Origin: Cheilinus undulatus
Taxonomy: Eukaryota; Chordata; Actinopteri; Labriformes; Labridae
DNA: 64,000 nt
Assembly: GCF_018320785.1 (NCBI RefSeq)
Contig: NC_054882.1
Span: forward strand, 30,694,719 to 30,758,718
Reading direction: 5' to 3'
The notes beneath the pieces were generated by a model. The model saw nothing but the letters and a program-made list of their open reading frames with translations. It made no database searches and was not told the DNA's origin. Shown in pieces: positions 1 through 11,939 of the stretch. Each line of letters starts with the position of its first letter. Position 1 is the first letter of the stretch. Both the position numbers and the translations under genes were made by a program.

Positions 1-1384
1 GTTTTAGCTGTAAGGCCGAGAAGATTACAGCCTCTGAGCTCCTTGCTGGACACTTACTTCATTGCACCACCTACAGGATGAAGATTTAACCCTTAAACAG
101 AACAAGTTTACCCCTCCACTATTACCTGCACAGTATGCATTCAAACAGGCTGTTTCTGCCTCACTTCTCTCATATCAGCCTGAGAGCTGTAGGATTATTT
201 TACAAAAATCACATTACCTTTATTCTCCCCACACATGTAGAGAAACCTCCTTTACTTCCCACGTGAATGATTGGCTCCATGTGCTTTGCCAACCTGAGCC
301 AATTTGAAAGAGCGATAGGACATGACTGTAATTGGTGCTCACTACATGGCCACCTTCAATGCATTGTCAATCAATTATTGTAATGGATTAGCTGAGGTCC
401 TATTCTGGCTGGGTGTAATCTGATAGAGGGGTCTTTCAGCACCATGGAGAGAGCCAGCAAGGGACCCAGATTTAATCAGGCCGGCTGTGGACACAGCACA
501 GCCTCCGCTTTAGCCTTTGTCCCTGAAACTGAGAGCAGGCATGCACCAAAAAGAGAACAATGAGGACCGAAACAAAAGTGCCAGATTTTAATGAAGTGAT
601 TGGTTTTTAAATGTAGTTCTATATGGGCAGGTTAAAACACATCTGAACTGAAAGGACAGAGCTCAGCCTCCGTCCTGATCATGATATACATTACTGCCGG
701 GTTTTCATGGGAGAGATTTGTTTTGATTTGACACCATATGAATTAAAATGATTCATCAATGCGTGGAGTGACGGTGACAAAATAAAACACTATCTTCAGT
801 GTCATATAAAATGAAAGGCAAGATTTCAGTGCAGAGTCAAAAAGAGTGGATTAAAACACTGGTGTAATTAACTTTTCTGCTTTGTGAATGAATTCTCTTC
901 TCCCATCTGTGACACATTGCCAGAGACAGTACTTCATAGAAACCATCAGTTGAAAATCTCAGTGACAACAAAACTGCTGTTTGGCTGCACTTGTAAAGAG
1001 CAACAGAGAAAAAAAGGTTTGTTTGAGCCTCTAGTCAGTATGAAGCTTGCAGCAGACGAATGGGGAAATTGCTTGTTTGGCCATGAGAGTAACATAGTGG
1101 TCACTGTCTAGACTTTAAGTGTACTTTAGAAGGATGCCCATGAGAGCAGGTTACACTGAAAAGCCCCGTAAAGTGGTATGGCTCAGAGCTTAAGCCTAAT
1201 GGACCTCGGTGTTGACTGGGAATGTCCCTGATGACATCTGTACTTTGACAATGATGCTGATGACCCTGTGCAGACCAGGACAATCACGGTTGTGCTTTTA
1301 ATGGAGTTTCTGAAAACATTTAGTAGAACTGGCTACTCAAATGATATTTTTTTGCAAACTTAATGTGAATATGGTTGAAGTATT
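1..1384. other. Intergenic, no gene recognised
   Basis: No open frame here resembles a known protein and none is flanked by a convincing exon context. The sequence is mixed AT-rich and ordinary teleost intergenic DNA. The part around 330-560 is less repetitive and carries several ATTA/TAAT cores (for example near 365-390), which could be regulatory, but nothing more can be said from one sequence. Confidence 0.6.
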
Positions 1385-2805
1385 TACCCATTTGGATGTT
1401 TTAACCTTTAATTGATTTTAGAACTCAATCGTGGTCAATATAATGTGGCTTTAAAACAACTCTTTAATTTCAAAGTGAAAACTGATATCCACAAAGTAAT
1501 GTCAATAAAAAATATGTTGTAACATATGAGTAAATTGAGTCTGTCTGAAGTGATTGTTGTATAAGGACACCTGTGTCTGGAAGGTCCGGTCACAGGTTTA
1601 TTAGAATTCCTGGCTGCCGTTACACCATGAAGACAAAAGAACACACCAAACTGAGAAAAAAAGGTTATTGAAAAGCATAATTAAGGGGATGGATACAAAG
1701 ACATTCCAAGGCACTGAACATCCCCCGGAGTTCAGTCAAATCCATCATCAAGAAATAGATGGAATAGGGCACATGTGTAAATCTGCCTAGATCAGGCTGT
1801 CCTCACAAACTGAGTTACTGTGCAAGAAAGAGACTAGTGAGAGAGACCACCAAGACACCTATGACTACTCTGAAGGAGTTACAGCTGAGATGGGAGACTC
1901 TGCAGACAACAGCTGTTGCCCAGGATCCTTGCCAGTCAAAGCTGTAAGGGATAGTGGCAAAGAGAAAGCCACTGTTGAAGAAAACTCCTATTAAATCTTG
2001 ACTAGAGTTCTCCAAAAGGCATGTGGGAGACTCCACGATCAAGTGGATTAAAGTTCTTTGGTCTGATGAGACTAAAATGATGCTTTTTGGCCATGAGGTA
2101 AGACGCAATGTCTGGCAGTCACCACTGTGCTGCACATCACCACTAACACACCACGCCTGCTGTGAAGCACAGTGTTGGCAGCATCATGCTGTGGGGATGC
2201 TTCTCGGCAGCCGGCCCTGGAAGGCTTGTAAAGGTAGAGGGAAAAATAAACTGCAAAATATAGGAAAATCCTGGAGGAAAATGTTTTTCAGTCTGCAAAA
2301 GAACTACCATTTGGGAGAAGATTTATTTTAAAATTTTCAAATTTATTTCCAACCGGACAATGACCTGAAACATACAGCGAAAGCCGCACAGAAATGGTTT
2401 AAAGACAACAAGGTGAATGTTGTGTAGTAGCCGAGTCAAAGCCAAGACCTCAATCCAAGAGAGAATTTGTGGCTGGACTTGGAAAAGGGCTGTTCATGTG
2501 GAGTAAAATTAGAGTGTCCAGATGTGCAAGCCTGATTGAGACCTATCCACACAGACTCAGTGCTGTGATTAAGGATGCATCTACTAAATACTGACTTGAA
2601 GGGGCTGAATATCTATGTAGTCACTTATATAACATTACATATTTTTATTTAAATGACATTACTTTGTAGAAATCTGTTTCCACTTTGACATTAAATAGTT
2701 TTTTGTAACTTTTTTTGTCAAAAAAGCCAAACTATACTGACCATGACTAATTTAGAAAATCAGTTAAAGGGGGTGAAAACTTCCCAGGCACTGTAAATGT
2801 GATAT
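1385..2805 (+). mobile_element. Tc1/mariner DNA transposon, decayed, copy 1
   Basis: A nearly full-length but decayed Tc1-family element. It starts in a long inverted-repeat-type end around 1390-1530 (TGGATGTTTTAACC then AATATAATGTGGCTTT). It runs through a transposase-derived body and closes at 2690-2800 with the inverted counterpart (AGCCAAACTATACTGACC). Transposase signatures include the catalytic-core stretch near 2055-2095, which reads WSDETK then LFGHE. A GGGGATGCTTCT segment follows near 2195, and a CCGGACAATGACCTGAAACA segment near 2354, equivalent to the usual 'QQDNDPKHTA' motif. Reading frames are broken repeatedly, so it cannot encode transposase. Two further copies of the same family lie at 17.2-18.6 kb and 62.8-63.8 kb. 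Confidence 0.85.
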
Positions 2806-4270
2806 CCGGCACTGACAGAGGATGTTTATGACTTCAGGGAAAACCATAGGTTCTAACTACTGTTGCTTATGCACAGACATATGAACAACGGCTTGAAAGA
2901 GGGAAACAGATTTTATTTCCTTGTAAGGAGGCTCTTATTTAGAGGAGGCCTTCCTGCATATCAGGCATATCACTTGTTGGCGTCCCAGGGGCATGTTTAG
3001 CCATAATTTACTCATCAAAAACATCAGAGCGTCTCTCGATAATCGCCACAGTCCATTGGTTGTTTGGGGTAGAGTCCCCTGGCAGAAAGCATGCCCTGGA
3101 ATGTTAAACACTAATTCACCTCTGAGCTGTGGAGGTGGATAAAGTGATTGTTCTATCTGGTAGCTGATTAAAACAGCTCTGGCCTGTTTCTCCCCTCTGC
3201 GTTCACCTCTGACGTCCACCACATTCATTTCTGTATTCATGAGCGGATGAGAAAGAGCAGGCAGAGCGGCTGTCGTATTACAGATAATAAGGCCAGCGGG
3301 CACCACATTCGCTGCCACAGGTTTCCCCCTGCCCTGGCTCATTCAATTACTTCACAAGAGTCCTCTGAGGCACAGCTGCACTATGGGGGTGAAGAGGAGT
3401 AAATTGAGGTACATTCATGTAGACACACACACACACCTCAATGACACAAAGAAGTGGAAGAGGCACACATGCTGAAGCAGGAGAAGCCAGCATAGAAAGG
3501 ATCTCACAGACAGGCATTTGGGTTAGTAGTCAATAGGTTTCTCACACTAGTAAACAACGGGGAGAAAAAAGGTCCACCCTGTGTTGCTCACTAGCTCCCT
3601 GAAGATTGTAATGATACTGATAATGACTCCATGTAAGAAAAATGAAATCAAGGCCATTGCTCACAGACTGCTTATATGAGGTCACCATTATCTTGATGAA
3701 CGTGTAGACAGCAGCTGTATCATTGAGGAGCATGAAGGATGGACTCTGGCAGAGCTAATGGGCCATATCCTTAATCTATTGACATATGGAGCTACACGTT
3801 CCTCATCCTCCTCATAGACTTTTCATCTCTTAACTAGAGTAGAAATCTCTTATTATACATGAATGTCCTCTATATCACATTACTATGCACAATGCTTGAA
3901 TGTAAACCAGATCTGTGCAAGTTTTCCACTGGTGTCGTCTTTCTGGAATAACATGGTTGCTGTCCATGGTTCTGAAAAACTAAGCGGCAGCTGTCCCTAA
4001 CTGATCCAGACTATTTACACACAGGGCCATAGAGAAATATTGACTTAATAGAAATATTTGTCCAGAAAATCTCATTGAGATTAAAAATCTCTTTTTCAAG
4101 TGTCCTGGTCAAGACAGGAGCTAAGAAATGAAGGAAGAAGACAGAATAGCCTTGATAAAAATGTGCCAGTGTTTTAGTGTAGACAAAGACGACCATCAAA
4201 TATGATCATGCAACAAACAGTGATGGATGAGAGCTTTTAAATTAGTGATAACCCTTATAGCCCTGTTTAC
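2806..4270. other. Intergenic, no gene recognised
   Basis: The longest open frame (135 codons, minus strand, about 2935-3342) has low-complexity composition, matches no family I know and lacks splice context, so I do not call it. The stretch 2890-3350 is free of obvious repeats and relatively GC-balanced. A short CA run is at about 3425-3437. Confidence 0.55.
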
Positions 4271-4274
4271 ACTG

Positions 4275-4350
4275 TGTCTAGAGAATTGGATCTCAACTGG
4301 TGGGTTGTGACCCAAAATTGGGCCGTTGAACCCTTTACATGGGTCACAAT
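4275..4350 (+). repeat. hAT-type terminal repeat fragment
   Basis: The stretch ATCTCAACTGGTGGGTTGTG, followed by CCCAAAATTGGG, is the common fish form of a hAT-like element end (consensus near CAGTGGTTCTCAACTGGT). Related ends occur at 39.79 kb and, reversed, at 45.80-45.88 kb. Only one end is evident here, so this is a fragment. Confidence 0.55.
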
Positions 4351-4439
4351 TGACTGCCTGGAAAGAAGATTTGCACCAGAAACTTTTTGAAAACACGCTT
4401 GTTTTGTTCCTCTTTCTTTGGTTTGTCACGTTTTCATAC

Positions 4440-4700
4440 TGTCAGTGGTCCAGACAGTCCATGATGACAACACCGGCCACCACAGAGTTAGGTTTATCCA
4501 GACCACCTCAAGAATTTGGGAGTGGTCCTGATCTTAACCCCATTGAACATTTGCTGGATCAGCTTGGGCGTGCTGTTCATGCCAGAGTGACCAAAACAAC
4601 CACGTTGGCTGATGCCATCCCACAGCAGAGTGTGACCAGACTGGTGACCACCATGAGGAGGCTTCCTGGGAAATCTAACCATCCAACCCAAAATCCTTAA
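4440..4700 (+). mobile_element. Tc1-like transposase C-terminal fragment
   Basis: The open frame here contains GPDLNPIEHLLDQLGRAVHA and then VTKTTTLADAIPQQSVTRLV. This is the C-terminal end of the DDE domain of a Tc1 family (usual form SPDLNPIEHLWDQLGRAV). The stretch between the TLAD and IPQQ motifs is shorter than usual, consistent with a small internal loss. No upstream catalytic part is present, so this is a dead fragment. It belongs to a different Tc1 family from the copy at 1.4-2.8 kb. Confidence 0.85.
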
Positions 4701-5239
4701 CAATGATTGGTTGTTTTTTGTCTTTGTCAGAGTTAAGAGTCATGCAAAAACTATTTTGGCTGCTGGAAGCTTTCAGTGCTCTTGCACTCATTTCATTTCG
4801 TCAGTACTTTAATTATTCTAATTCTTAATGAACACACAAACTTCATGCTGCCTGCAAAAATCAGTGCACCATTTGGCCTGAAACATTTTTTCCCTGCTAT
4901 TCAAGATAAAGCCTGGCACATTGGCCCATTTAATTACATTTTGGGGTTTCAACAGTTCCAAAATACAATTTTAAGACTTTTCACAATTTGTGAAAAAGCT
5001 CATTGGCTGATGTCACATTTGAAAAGAACCATGGGATCTTGCTGACCATAAACTGGGCTCATCAGTTTCTAATCCCATCATGTATTAGATTACCACTCAG
5101 GCCTGCCACAGAATTGGCAGGGCCCCTGAAAAACCCAGTAATTGGGCTCCACCCAGCTGTGATTTATAGATGGTATCAATGTATGGATATATGGATGAAT
5201 GGACCCCCCCCCCCCCTTAAAAAATTAAATAATCGATCA
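4701..5239. other. Repeat-like intergenic DNA
   Basis: No gene. A run of C residues sits at about 5204-5214. The flanking sequence looks like decayed transposon DNA linking the Tc1 transposase fragment at 4.4-4.7 kb to a Tc1-type end at 5.24-5.39 kb, but I cannot prove that they belong to one element. Confidence 0.4.
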
Positions 5240-5390
5240 GACAATGCATTTTGTATTTACTTGGGTTGTCTTTGTGAAATATAAAAATTGGTTTGATGAT
5301 CTGAAACATTTAAGAGTGATAAACGTGCAAAAACACCAGGAATCAGAAAGGGGGCAAATACCTTTTCATGGCACTGTATGTGTGTTGGGT
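5240..5390 (+). mobile_element. Tc1-type element 3' end fragment
   Basis: The sequence contains TTGATGATCTGAAACATTTA and then CAGAAAGGGGGCAAATACC, closing with CACTGTA. This is the widespread terminal sequence of a teleost Tc1 family (consensus '...GATGATCTGAAACATTTAAGTGTGA ... GGGGGCAAACACTTTTTCACACCACTGTA'). Only the terminal part is present. Confidence 0.65.
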
Positions 5391-5529
5391 CATCCTGTCT
5401 AACATTAACCTCATTTAGAAGTGGAGAAGCATGTAAAGTTATTGGGTTCTGATTATTTATACATGCCACTTTTGATGGTATCACTTTTACATGCTGTTAA
5501 TCACTATTTTTTCCTATTTTGCTACGTGT

Positions 5530-6565
5530 GCTTCCACATTAAAACCCTTTCTTGCCACTTTTAGCCAATTTTTGTGATTTTTAACCATTTCACTACTTAA
5601 GCGGTCCATTTTTACCACTTTGGTCCATTTGTGGCACTTTTAACTTCTTATCTCTATTTTAATCAACAATTTTTCCCACTTTTGACTGTTTTTTGCCACT
5701 TTCATCTGCTTTTGACATTTTGTCAACCCATTTTTCCCACTTTTGAACTTCTTTTTACTACAACTATTTTTGCTGTTTTTAACCACTTTTACTACTTTTT
5801 AACTGATTTTCACCATTTTTGCTGCCCATTTTTGCCACTTTAGACTAAATCTTAGCCACTTTTACCTACTTTTCACCATTTTTGCCACGAGTTTGTCACT
5901 TTATGCCGTGTTTTACCACTTTTACCAGCTTTTAACCATTTGTACCTCACACTTTTCAACTTTTAGCCAATTTTGCCAGTTACTACTATCTTAATCTGTA
6001 CTTGCTGCTTATCCCTTTTTTGCCTCTTTTTAAACGTCTCTACACCAGTTTTCAACCCATTTTTGCCACTTCTTAACTGCTTTTCACCATTTTTACTTCC
6101 CAGTTTTGCCACTTTTGATTGCTTTTTACCACTTTTATCTGTTTTTACCATTTTTGCTACCCATTTTTGCTAACTCTTGCTAACTGCTTCTACCAATTTT
6201 GCCACTATTTTGTCACTTTATGCCATTTTTGCCACATTTACCTGCTTTTAACGATTTGTATCCACCATTTTTCAACTTTTAGCCAATTTTAGCCACTTTT
6301 CCCCGTCTTAATCCATACTTGCTGCTTATCCTTTTTTGCCTTTTTTAACCTTTACACCAACTTTAGACTAATGTTTGCCACTTTTTAACTGTTTTTCACC
6401 ATTTCAACTTCCCATTGTTGCCACTACAACCCAATTTTTTTGCCACTTTAGACCCATTTTTGCAGTCTTTCACCACTTTTCTCCAATTATTTCTGCCCAT
6501 TTTCCCCACTTTTTGCACATCTTCTCCATTGTTCTGGGATAGTTTAATAATTTTTTCCCTCAAAG
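5530..6565 (+). repeat. Pyrimidine-rich satellite with 317-bp higher-order unit
   Basis: About 1 kb made of degenerate short units of roughly 20-25 bp around the phrase TTTTTGCCACTTTTAACT, with almost no runs of purine on the plus strand. Above the short unit there is a longer period. The phrase CTTGCTGCTTATCC occurs at 6001 and 6318, and GTCACTTTATGCC at 5895 and 6212; both pairs are exactly 317 bp apart. Short open frames on either strand are by-products of the composition. Strong strand asymmetry could favour triplex or other unusual structures, but that is inference. Confidence 0.85.
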
Positions 6566-7190
6566 TTATTTCAGTTCCTTCTACTTTACTCTCTGGTATC
6601 CTGACGTTTGTGCACATCATTGCTGAGGTATAAAGTCTGACATTATTTTCTAAATGGTTTAGTCAAAGTGCCTATACACATTGATAACATCACAAATAAA
6701 AGGTAATTCTGTTTTAACATAGTGGGTTTACATTTTTAAAGGTTCTATATCGTACTGCAGCATAAATAAAGGAAAACATTTTTATGTTTCTTGATAGAAG
6801 TGCTTACTATCAGGTTGAATCTAAAATATGGTTATCACAGATTAACTTTATAATGGATCATGATTATCCTGACCTCTATGGGCCAACTACTTGGCTGGGC
6901 CCTAGAAAGCTCTCCTCTTTATTCCTCCTTGCGGGCGGCCTTGTTAGCATTGCAATAATTCTTGCTAAGGAGTTTGTTATTGTATATCCAAAATGTCCAA
7001 ACATTTCATTTAGGCTTGACTATCACGGGCTAAGCTTATTTCATTCATTTCTTCTTGTTTATGTTGTGAAGTAAATACAGAAAGCCTTAAATGAGTCTGA
7101 AAAATGTTAGAAAAATTCAGGGCTCAAGTATTTAAGTGCATCATTGACATGTATACAGCTCTAGAAGAACCTTTCGTTGACCTTTGACTT
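6566..7190. other. Intergenic, no gene recognised
   Basis: AT-rich sequence. An open frame at about 6784-7074 has no recognisable domain, no splice context and no homologue I know, so it is not called. Confidence 0.5.
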
Positions 7191-7194
7191 CAGA

Positions 7195-7580
7195 ATGCCA
7201 CATTTTCCCAACCAAGAATTCCCAGGGCTGGCACACTCTTCATTAGATGGCATGATTTGCATTCTCTTATAATTGTGCTGCTTCCTTGATTATTAAATGA
7301 TCACCCTAATTAGGGAGAATAATAGGGTTAATCAGGCTCTGCTCATCACACTTATTATTATTCCTGCTAAAAATGAAGGAAAAAGATACAGTACTTGATT
7401 AATTATATCAGCCTTTTCATCAGCTGGGCTACCATTCCCCCCTCTGAAATTAATATCATGTTGTAAATGGAAGGAAGGAGCTGGCCGGACACAGACAGAT
7501 GAAAGATTTCACTCAAATTAATTAAGCACTAATTATGCGGTGGGAGTTGGGAGCAGTTTGCATAATGAGCTCTATCAAAA
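7195..7580. promoter_or_regulatory. Candidate conserved non-coding element
   Basis: A non-repetitive, AT-rich island packed with homeodomain-type cores: ACCCTAATTAGGG near 7305, TTGATTAATTATATC near 7397, CAAATTAATTAAGCACTAAT near 7514, and a POU/octamer-like TTTGCATAATGAG near 7557. Such clustering is typical of vertebrate developmental enhancers. The call rests on motif density alone, with no cross-species comparison; chance in AT-rich DNA is possible. Confidence 0.3.
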
Positions 7581-8850
7581 GAGATCAGTCATGGAGAGGG
7601 TCTGTAGAGTTTCTATACAGCCTTCAGATGATACACAGACGCCACAGTACGGCATAAAGAGGGATAATAGAGAAGTGGGAAGAGGGTTAAAACACTTGGT
7701 GGATTGAGTCGTGATGTTGAGGAGTGTTTTGTTTGGTTTGTCAACACACTGTGATTCAGAATCTTTCTTGCCCTGCATGTTTTTGTGATTTTAGTTTAGA
7801 GATGTTACATTTGTCCTGAAGCTATCTGTGCCTATTTTTGTCTCTTAAGCATGAGATAATGAATTCCCTTTTTCAGCAAGAGGGAAAAAGAACAGAATGT
7901 CCCTTTAAATTTGAGCTACAACCTGCATCCATGCTTCAGGGAGCTTTAAAGACACTAATCACCCCTCATTTTGAATCTTGTGGTGCTCAGTTATTGTTGA
8001 CCAAGGACTAAATTGTCTTAGACAATGGCTAGAGGGATTTAACGGGCAGAAACTCTTTGTCTTAATCGCCTGTTTAATCACAGCCACTGTGTGGTGTATG
8101 GAGTTGAGTTACTTGAACTGATTTGTGCCACAGCAGCAGCAATCATACATAGGCTAATCAGGGTGCACAGCCCGATACTGCCCTTCAAGGTCTCCGAGTG
8201 GAATTACAAAGACTATGATTAGTTAATCAAATGAAGAACCCAATGTCCTTTCTTTATTTGTGTATACACCTTGTCTAAATGGAAATTGTACAGCAAATGC
8301 ACTTCCACAAGGACACATCTACATGTGAATGATCCTCTTTAAGCCCTTGGCAATGAATAGAGAATAAGATCTTTCAAACACAATCATCATGTTATGGCAT
8401 CATGCAGGCTTTGACATATCTGAATGATATTTGTTGTCAATGCTCATGTGAATGATGCAATCACTCAGTCTGTTGTGAAGTGAATGAGGGAGCACCTAGA
8501 CACTAACTCTCCTGATGAACAAGATGGTGTGAGGCAGAATGTCAAGACTTTTATTTAGAGTATGGAGAAGCAGGGGGGCAGGGAATGTAAGACAACATAT
8601 GGTGAAGAAATTAATACAATGAATGCACCAGAATCTTATGGCTCTTAATCTCCTTTGCACTTATGTTTTAGTCCTTGATTGTTCGACTCAATTTTCATTT
8701 ATTTACTTCACAGAAATTATTTTAAACATAAATGTCACCCAAAGTAGTCCGACTTCAGTCACTGCAATAGTAATGACTTGGTGTATATTAAAGGACTCTG
8801 ATCTGCATACCATCACTGATGGTGAACCCTGGGAGCTGTCTAATTGAGTG
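7581..8850. other. Intergenic, no gene recognised
   Basis: No coding signal. The sequence is mostly single-copy looking, with no simple repeats. Confidence 0.5.
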
Positions 8851-8915
8851 GGTAACTTCACTCATGGTGCAAAAGTGTCTAATACCCAACAGCATTCTGG
8901 GAAACTCTGCGGATT
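8851..8915 (-). repeat. Copy A of an unnamed interspersed repeat (core only)
   Basis: Read on the minus strand this is TTCCCAGAATGCTG, then ATTAGACACTTTTGCACCAT, then GAGTGAAGTTACCC. It is the best-preserved core of a repeat also found at 12.37, 14.15, 24.16, 39.75 and 48.38 kb. This copy is inverted relative to the other five. Confidence 0.7.
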
Positions 8916-8934
8916 AAGGTATGTCTTCTGTCAA

Positions 8935-9605
8935 ATAGGCCGTTGTCGAATTGGCCTACTGCATACTCCTGCCAAACGCAGTATGCAGTATGTATTACGC
9001 ACTGTGTACTGTGTTCGACAGTAGTATGTGGTATGACTGCCAGTCAGACGTTATTGTGTAGTATGCTTGGCCCGGTTTAGCTGGTTTCCGGTATACAGAA
9101 GTACGTCATACCCTGGTCAATTGCAGATGACGCTACTGTGTTTTCCATCCATTTACGTACAGAAAAAATCTGGAAAGTGTTTTTATTTGATTTTTCGGGA
9201 TATTTATAGCCGTTGTTTTTAGCTAGACATGTATAGTGCAGTGAGAGGACACACTTGACAGCACCTTTCCGGCCGTTACGAGCTGTAACAGCAAAACAAA
9301 AACATCAGTGACCTTATTACAACTTATTTTGCTATAGTTCATGTTAAAAAGGTAAAGATAAAAGGTAATGGCACTTTTTGTAATCGTCAGCCGCTCCGGT
9401 GAAAGTTTTGCCACTCTCCACCATTACGAACTCGGATCCAGTGCTTTGCATTGTGGGTAACGGTAGGCGAAGCAGACTGGTCTGATGCATACTGTGAAAT
9501 TTTCCCGAATCAGTACATCATCAAGGTATTTATAGCATACTGCAACTTTCCCATTTGTTTGCATACTGCATACTGCGTACTACATTTTGGGCAAATCACT
9601 ACGCG
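8935..9605. mobile_element. Non-autonomous DNA element with inverted GCATACTGC-rich ends
   Basis: The left end (about 8955-9010) contains ACGCAGTATGCAGTATG. The right end (about 9560-9585) contains CATACTGCATACTGCGT, its exact reverse complement. The ~0.67 kb between them has no coding potential. The ends carry several short direct and inverted copies of the ATACTGC phrase, as in miniature DNA elements with sub-terminal repeats. I do not assign a superfamily, and the exact borders are uncertain by tens of bases. Confidence 0.6.
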
Positions 9606-10005
9606 CTGCTTGTATAGAAAGCGAATTCAAAGATGGCCATAAATTGTGTACAATGACAAAAAATGTATTGATCGAGAACTCCCAGAAGGAAACAAATCAT
9701 GAGTCAGAAATTGCAGGCCAACATCAGTAGTAAGACAACAACAAATTCTTCCTGGAAATATTTTGCTCACTATTTCACCTTCTGGCCAGACATGAACTTG
9801 CTATTTCACCTTGTGCTTACGTATACATTTAGCTGGTTCATGCTACTGGAGGATACCTCTAGAGAGCACAACAGAGAGCTCTGGCCGTAAACAACTACCT
9901 GATGTATGGGATGTAAACAACCAGGGTTGGGAAGAGTACTCAAGTAAAAGTACATTTACTTCAATTAAAATGTACTAGAAATTGAGAATACAGCATACAG
10001 CAAGT
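9606..10005. other. Intergenic with short repeat fragment
   Basis: No gene. About 9925-9985 holds GAGTACTCAAGTAAAAGTAC, a piece of a very common teleost repeat whose longer copies lie at 39.24-40.46 and 49.1-49.25 kb. Confidence 0.5.
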
Positions 10006-10009
10006 TCAG

Positions 10010-10215
10010 ACTGGCCATGGAGTCAAGTGGTGCCATACTTGAGATCAGCTGCTTAGCCAGCTGATTCACTTCTATTCATGCTATTGGCTAATGAAACTCA
10101 TGCTGCCATATTTAAACTGCGCTGGCTTGGCTATGCTTTGCTGCTCCTTCAGTGCTTTTTGCAACTCTCCTCCAACCCCAGTTCTCCTTTATTCTGCTTC
10201 TGACTCAGTCAATGT
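10010..10215 (-). repeat. Interspersed repeat, copy 1 of 3
   Basis: The segment with GGCTATGCTTTGCTGCTCC, then TGCTTTTTGCAACTCTCCTC and CAACCCCAG, is the reverse complement of a segment at about 28.80-28.90 kb (gale intron 8). It is also related to 37.19-37.40 kb (hmgcl intron 6). All three are non-coding. The family is not one I can name. Confidence 0.6.
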
Positions 10216-11935
10216 CATTCTGTTGTCACTGATGCCTGCTCAGCTCCCTTAGACCTTCTTTGTATGCACAGGAAGGCAAGGACATGTGCTGTGCATGTGG
10301 ATATCAGAGTTAACAAATGACTTCTAAGGAAGGCCCATTTACAGGACCTTTCAGGAGCCAACTGGTCGGGCCTGCCCCTGCCCCTCTTTTTCCAATGCTC
10401 CCATGGTCCTTGACGTTACAAAGGCTTCTAGAAAAACTTGCCCATGCGAAATGGAACGGCCCTTCAAGTTCCTGATGTGCCATCGGTAGTCAACAACATT
10501 TACTTAAACAGACAAAACAACAATACTGTACATTTCTACCATGAGAAGTATTGTTTAAATGCTTGTTTGAAATCAAACATTATCCATTTGAAGGGCTATA
10601 TACCCCCAACACTTCTCTCTACCCCTCTATTCCAGAAAAATTGGGACACCCTACCCCAGAGAACTGTCTGAAGTTTAATTCTTAAGTTACATCACATAGG
10701 CAGGGTAGAAATTTGATGAAAAGGTTTACAATAGAAAGTAAGCATTTTCAAACAAAGAAGCAACAATTAGGGTCAAAGATATTAATTTATTCACAAAAAT
10801 GCTGAAAATTGTATTTCTACAACAATGTTAAAAGTCTTTTTTCTACTGCAGTGAGTGCATGAGCGCTTAAGTAGTGTCAGCACCTTGGGTTAGCAAATAC
10901 TGCTACATAGGCACTGCTCTATAACACCAGTCCACACATAAAAGATTATTTTTTCTTTAAGTTCAGCATTGAGCCATTCAAATGGTTCATATGGTTTGAT
11001 AAACACCTGAACATTTAGTAAATAACACGTTACAGTAAACTCTGCTGTTCTGACCAGTTTACCTCATAAGCATACATAACAGCACATTCATTTTATAACA
11101 TTCACCAACACTTGAAAATTATATTGTCATTTTTTTGCATCATAGCAAACCTTTCACTCACACACCACCTTCTGTCAGACATGCTGTTAGACATTGTGAC
11201 TGTTGTTCCTAAGCAGAAAAGAATTTCCCTCCATTGCTTTGTGATAACTTCCTTCCAGGGGTGGCAGACTTGACCCGCTCACTCCTCTGAGAATCACCTC
11301 TATTATTCGTCTGTGACAGCAGCCCTTTCGAGGGTGGGGGGCTCACTGAAAGTTACCGGGTCGTGGATGTCCCAATCCATCTCTGTCTGCACGGCGATTG
11401 ATTGTGATTTAGCGCGTGGGGCAGGAGATGGTGGGCTTCCATTCTGATGAGCGATATGTGGAGACCCTTTGACTCCCAGCACATGGCAAGCAGAGGCAGG
11501 GCTATGATGAGGGGTCAGAGGCAGCTGGTGGGGGTAACTAGCATGGATTTGGGGGTTGGATGGATCACAAGATAGAAGGTGTCAAAGATCCAGGACAAGG
11601 CCACCCAACCAACTGCCCGAGTCTATCACGTAGCCCATCCATCACCCGTTGGCTTTGTGGTTAGCATAACAGTTGTGAGCTAATCTTTTAATCATCAGAG
11701 ATAGTGGAATGACAGTGACACAGCAAACTCAGGAGAGTTACATTTTTGGTGTTTCTTATGCTCTGGATTGCTTCAAATCACACAAGATATACTCTCCTGG
11801 ATGTGACACTGAAAATGTTATTTATCACACTCCACATACTAAATGCGTTAAAACAAACAAAAAAATGCATCTTTATTTTAGCAATATTTCCATTTTAGTG
11901 ATTATTCCATATTTACACCTTACTGTGTTAATATG
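10216..11935. other. Intergenic, no gene recognised
   Basis: Short open frames only. The part 11230-11640 is GC-richer, free of repeats, and includes a CAATCCATCTCTGTC to GCGATTGATTGTGATTTAGC stretch; it could be a conserved non-coding element, but I have no comparison to test it. Confidence 0.45.
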
Positions 11936-11939
11936 ATGA

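Noticed and set aside
2935-3342. 135-codon open frame, minus strand
   Set aside because: No recognisable family, no exon context; could be chance in repeat-free DNA.
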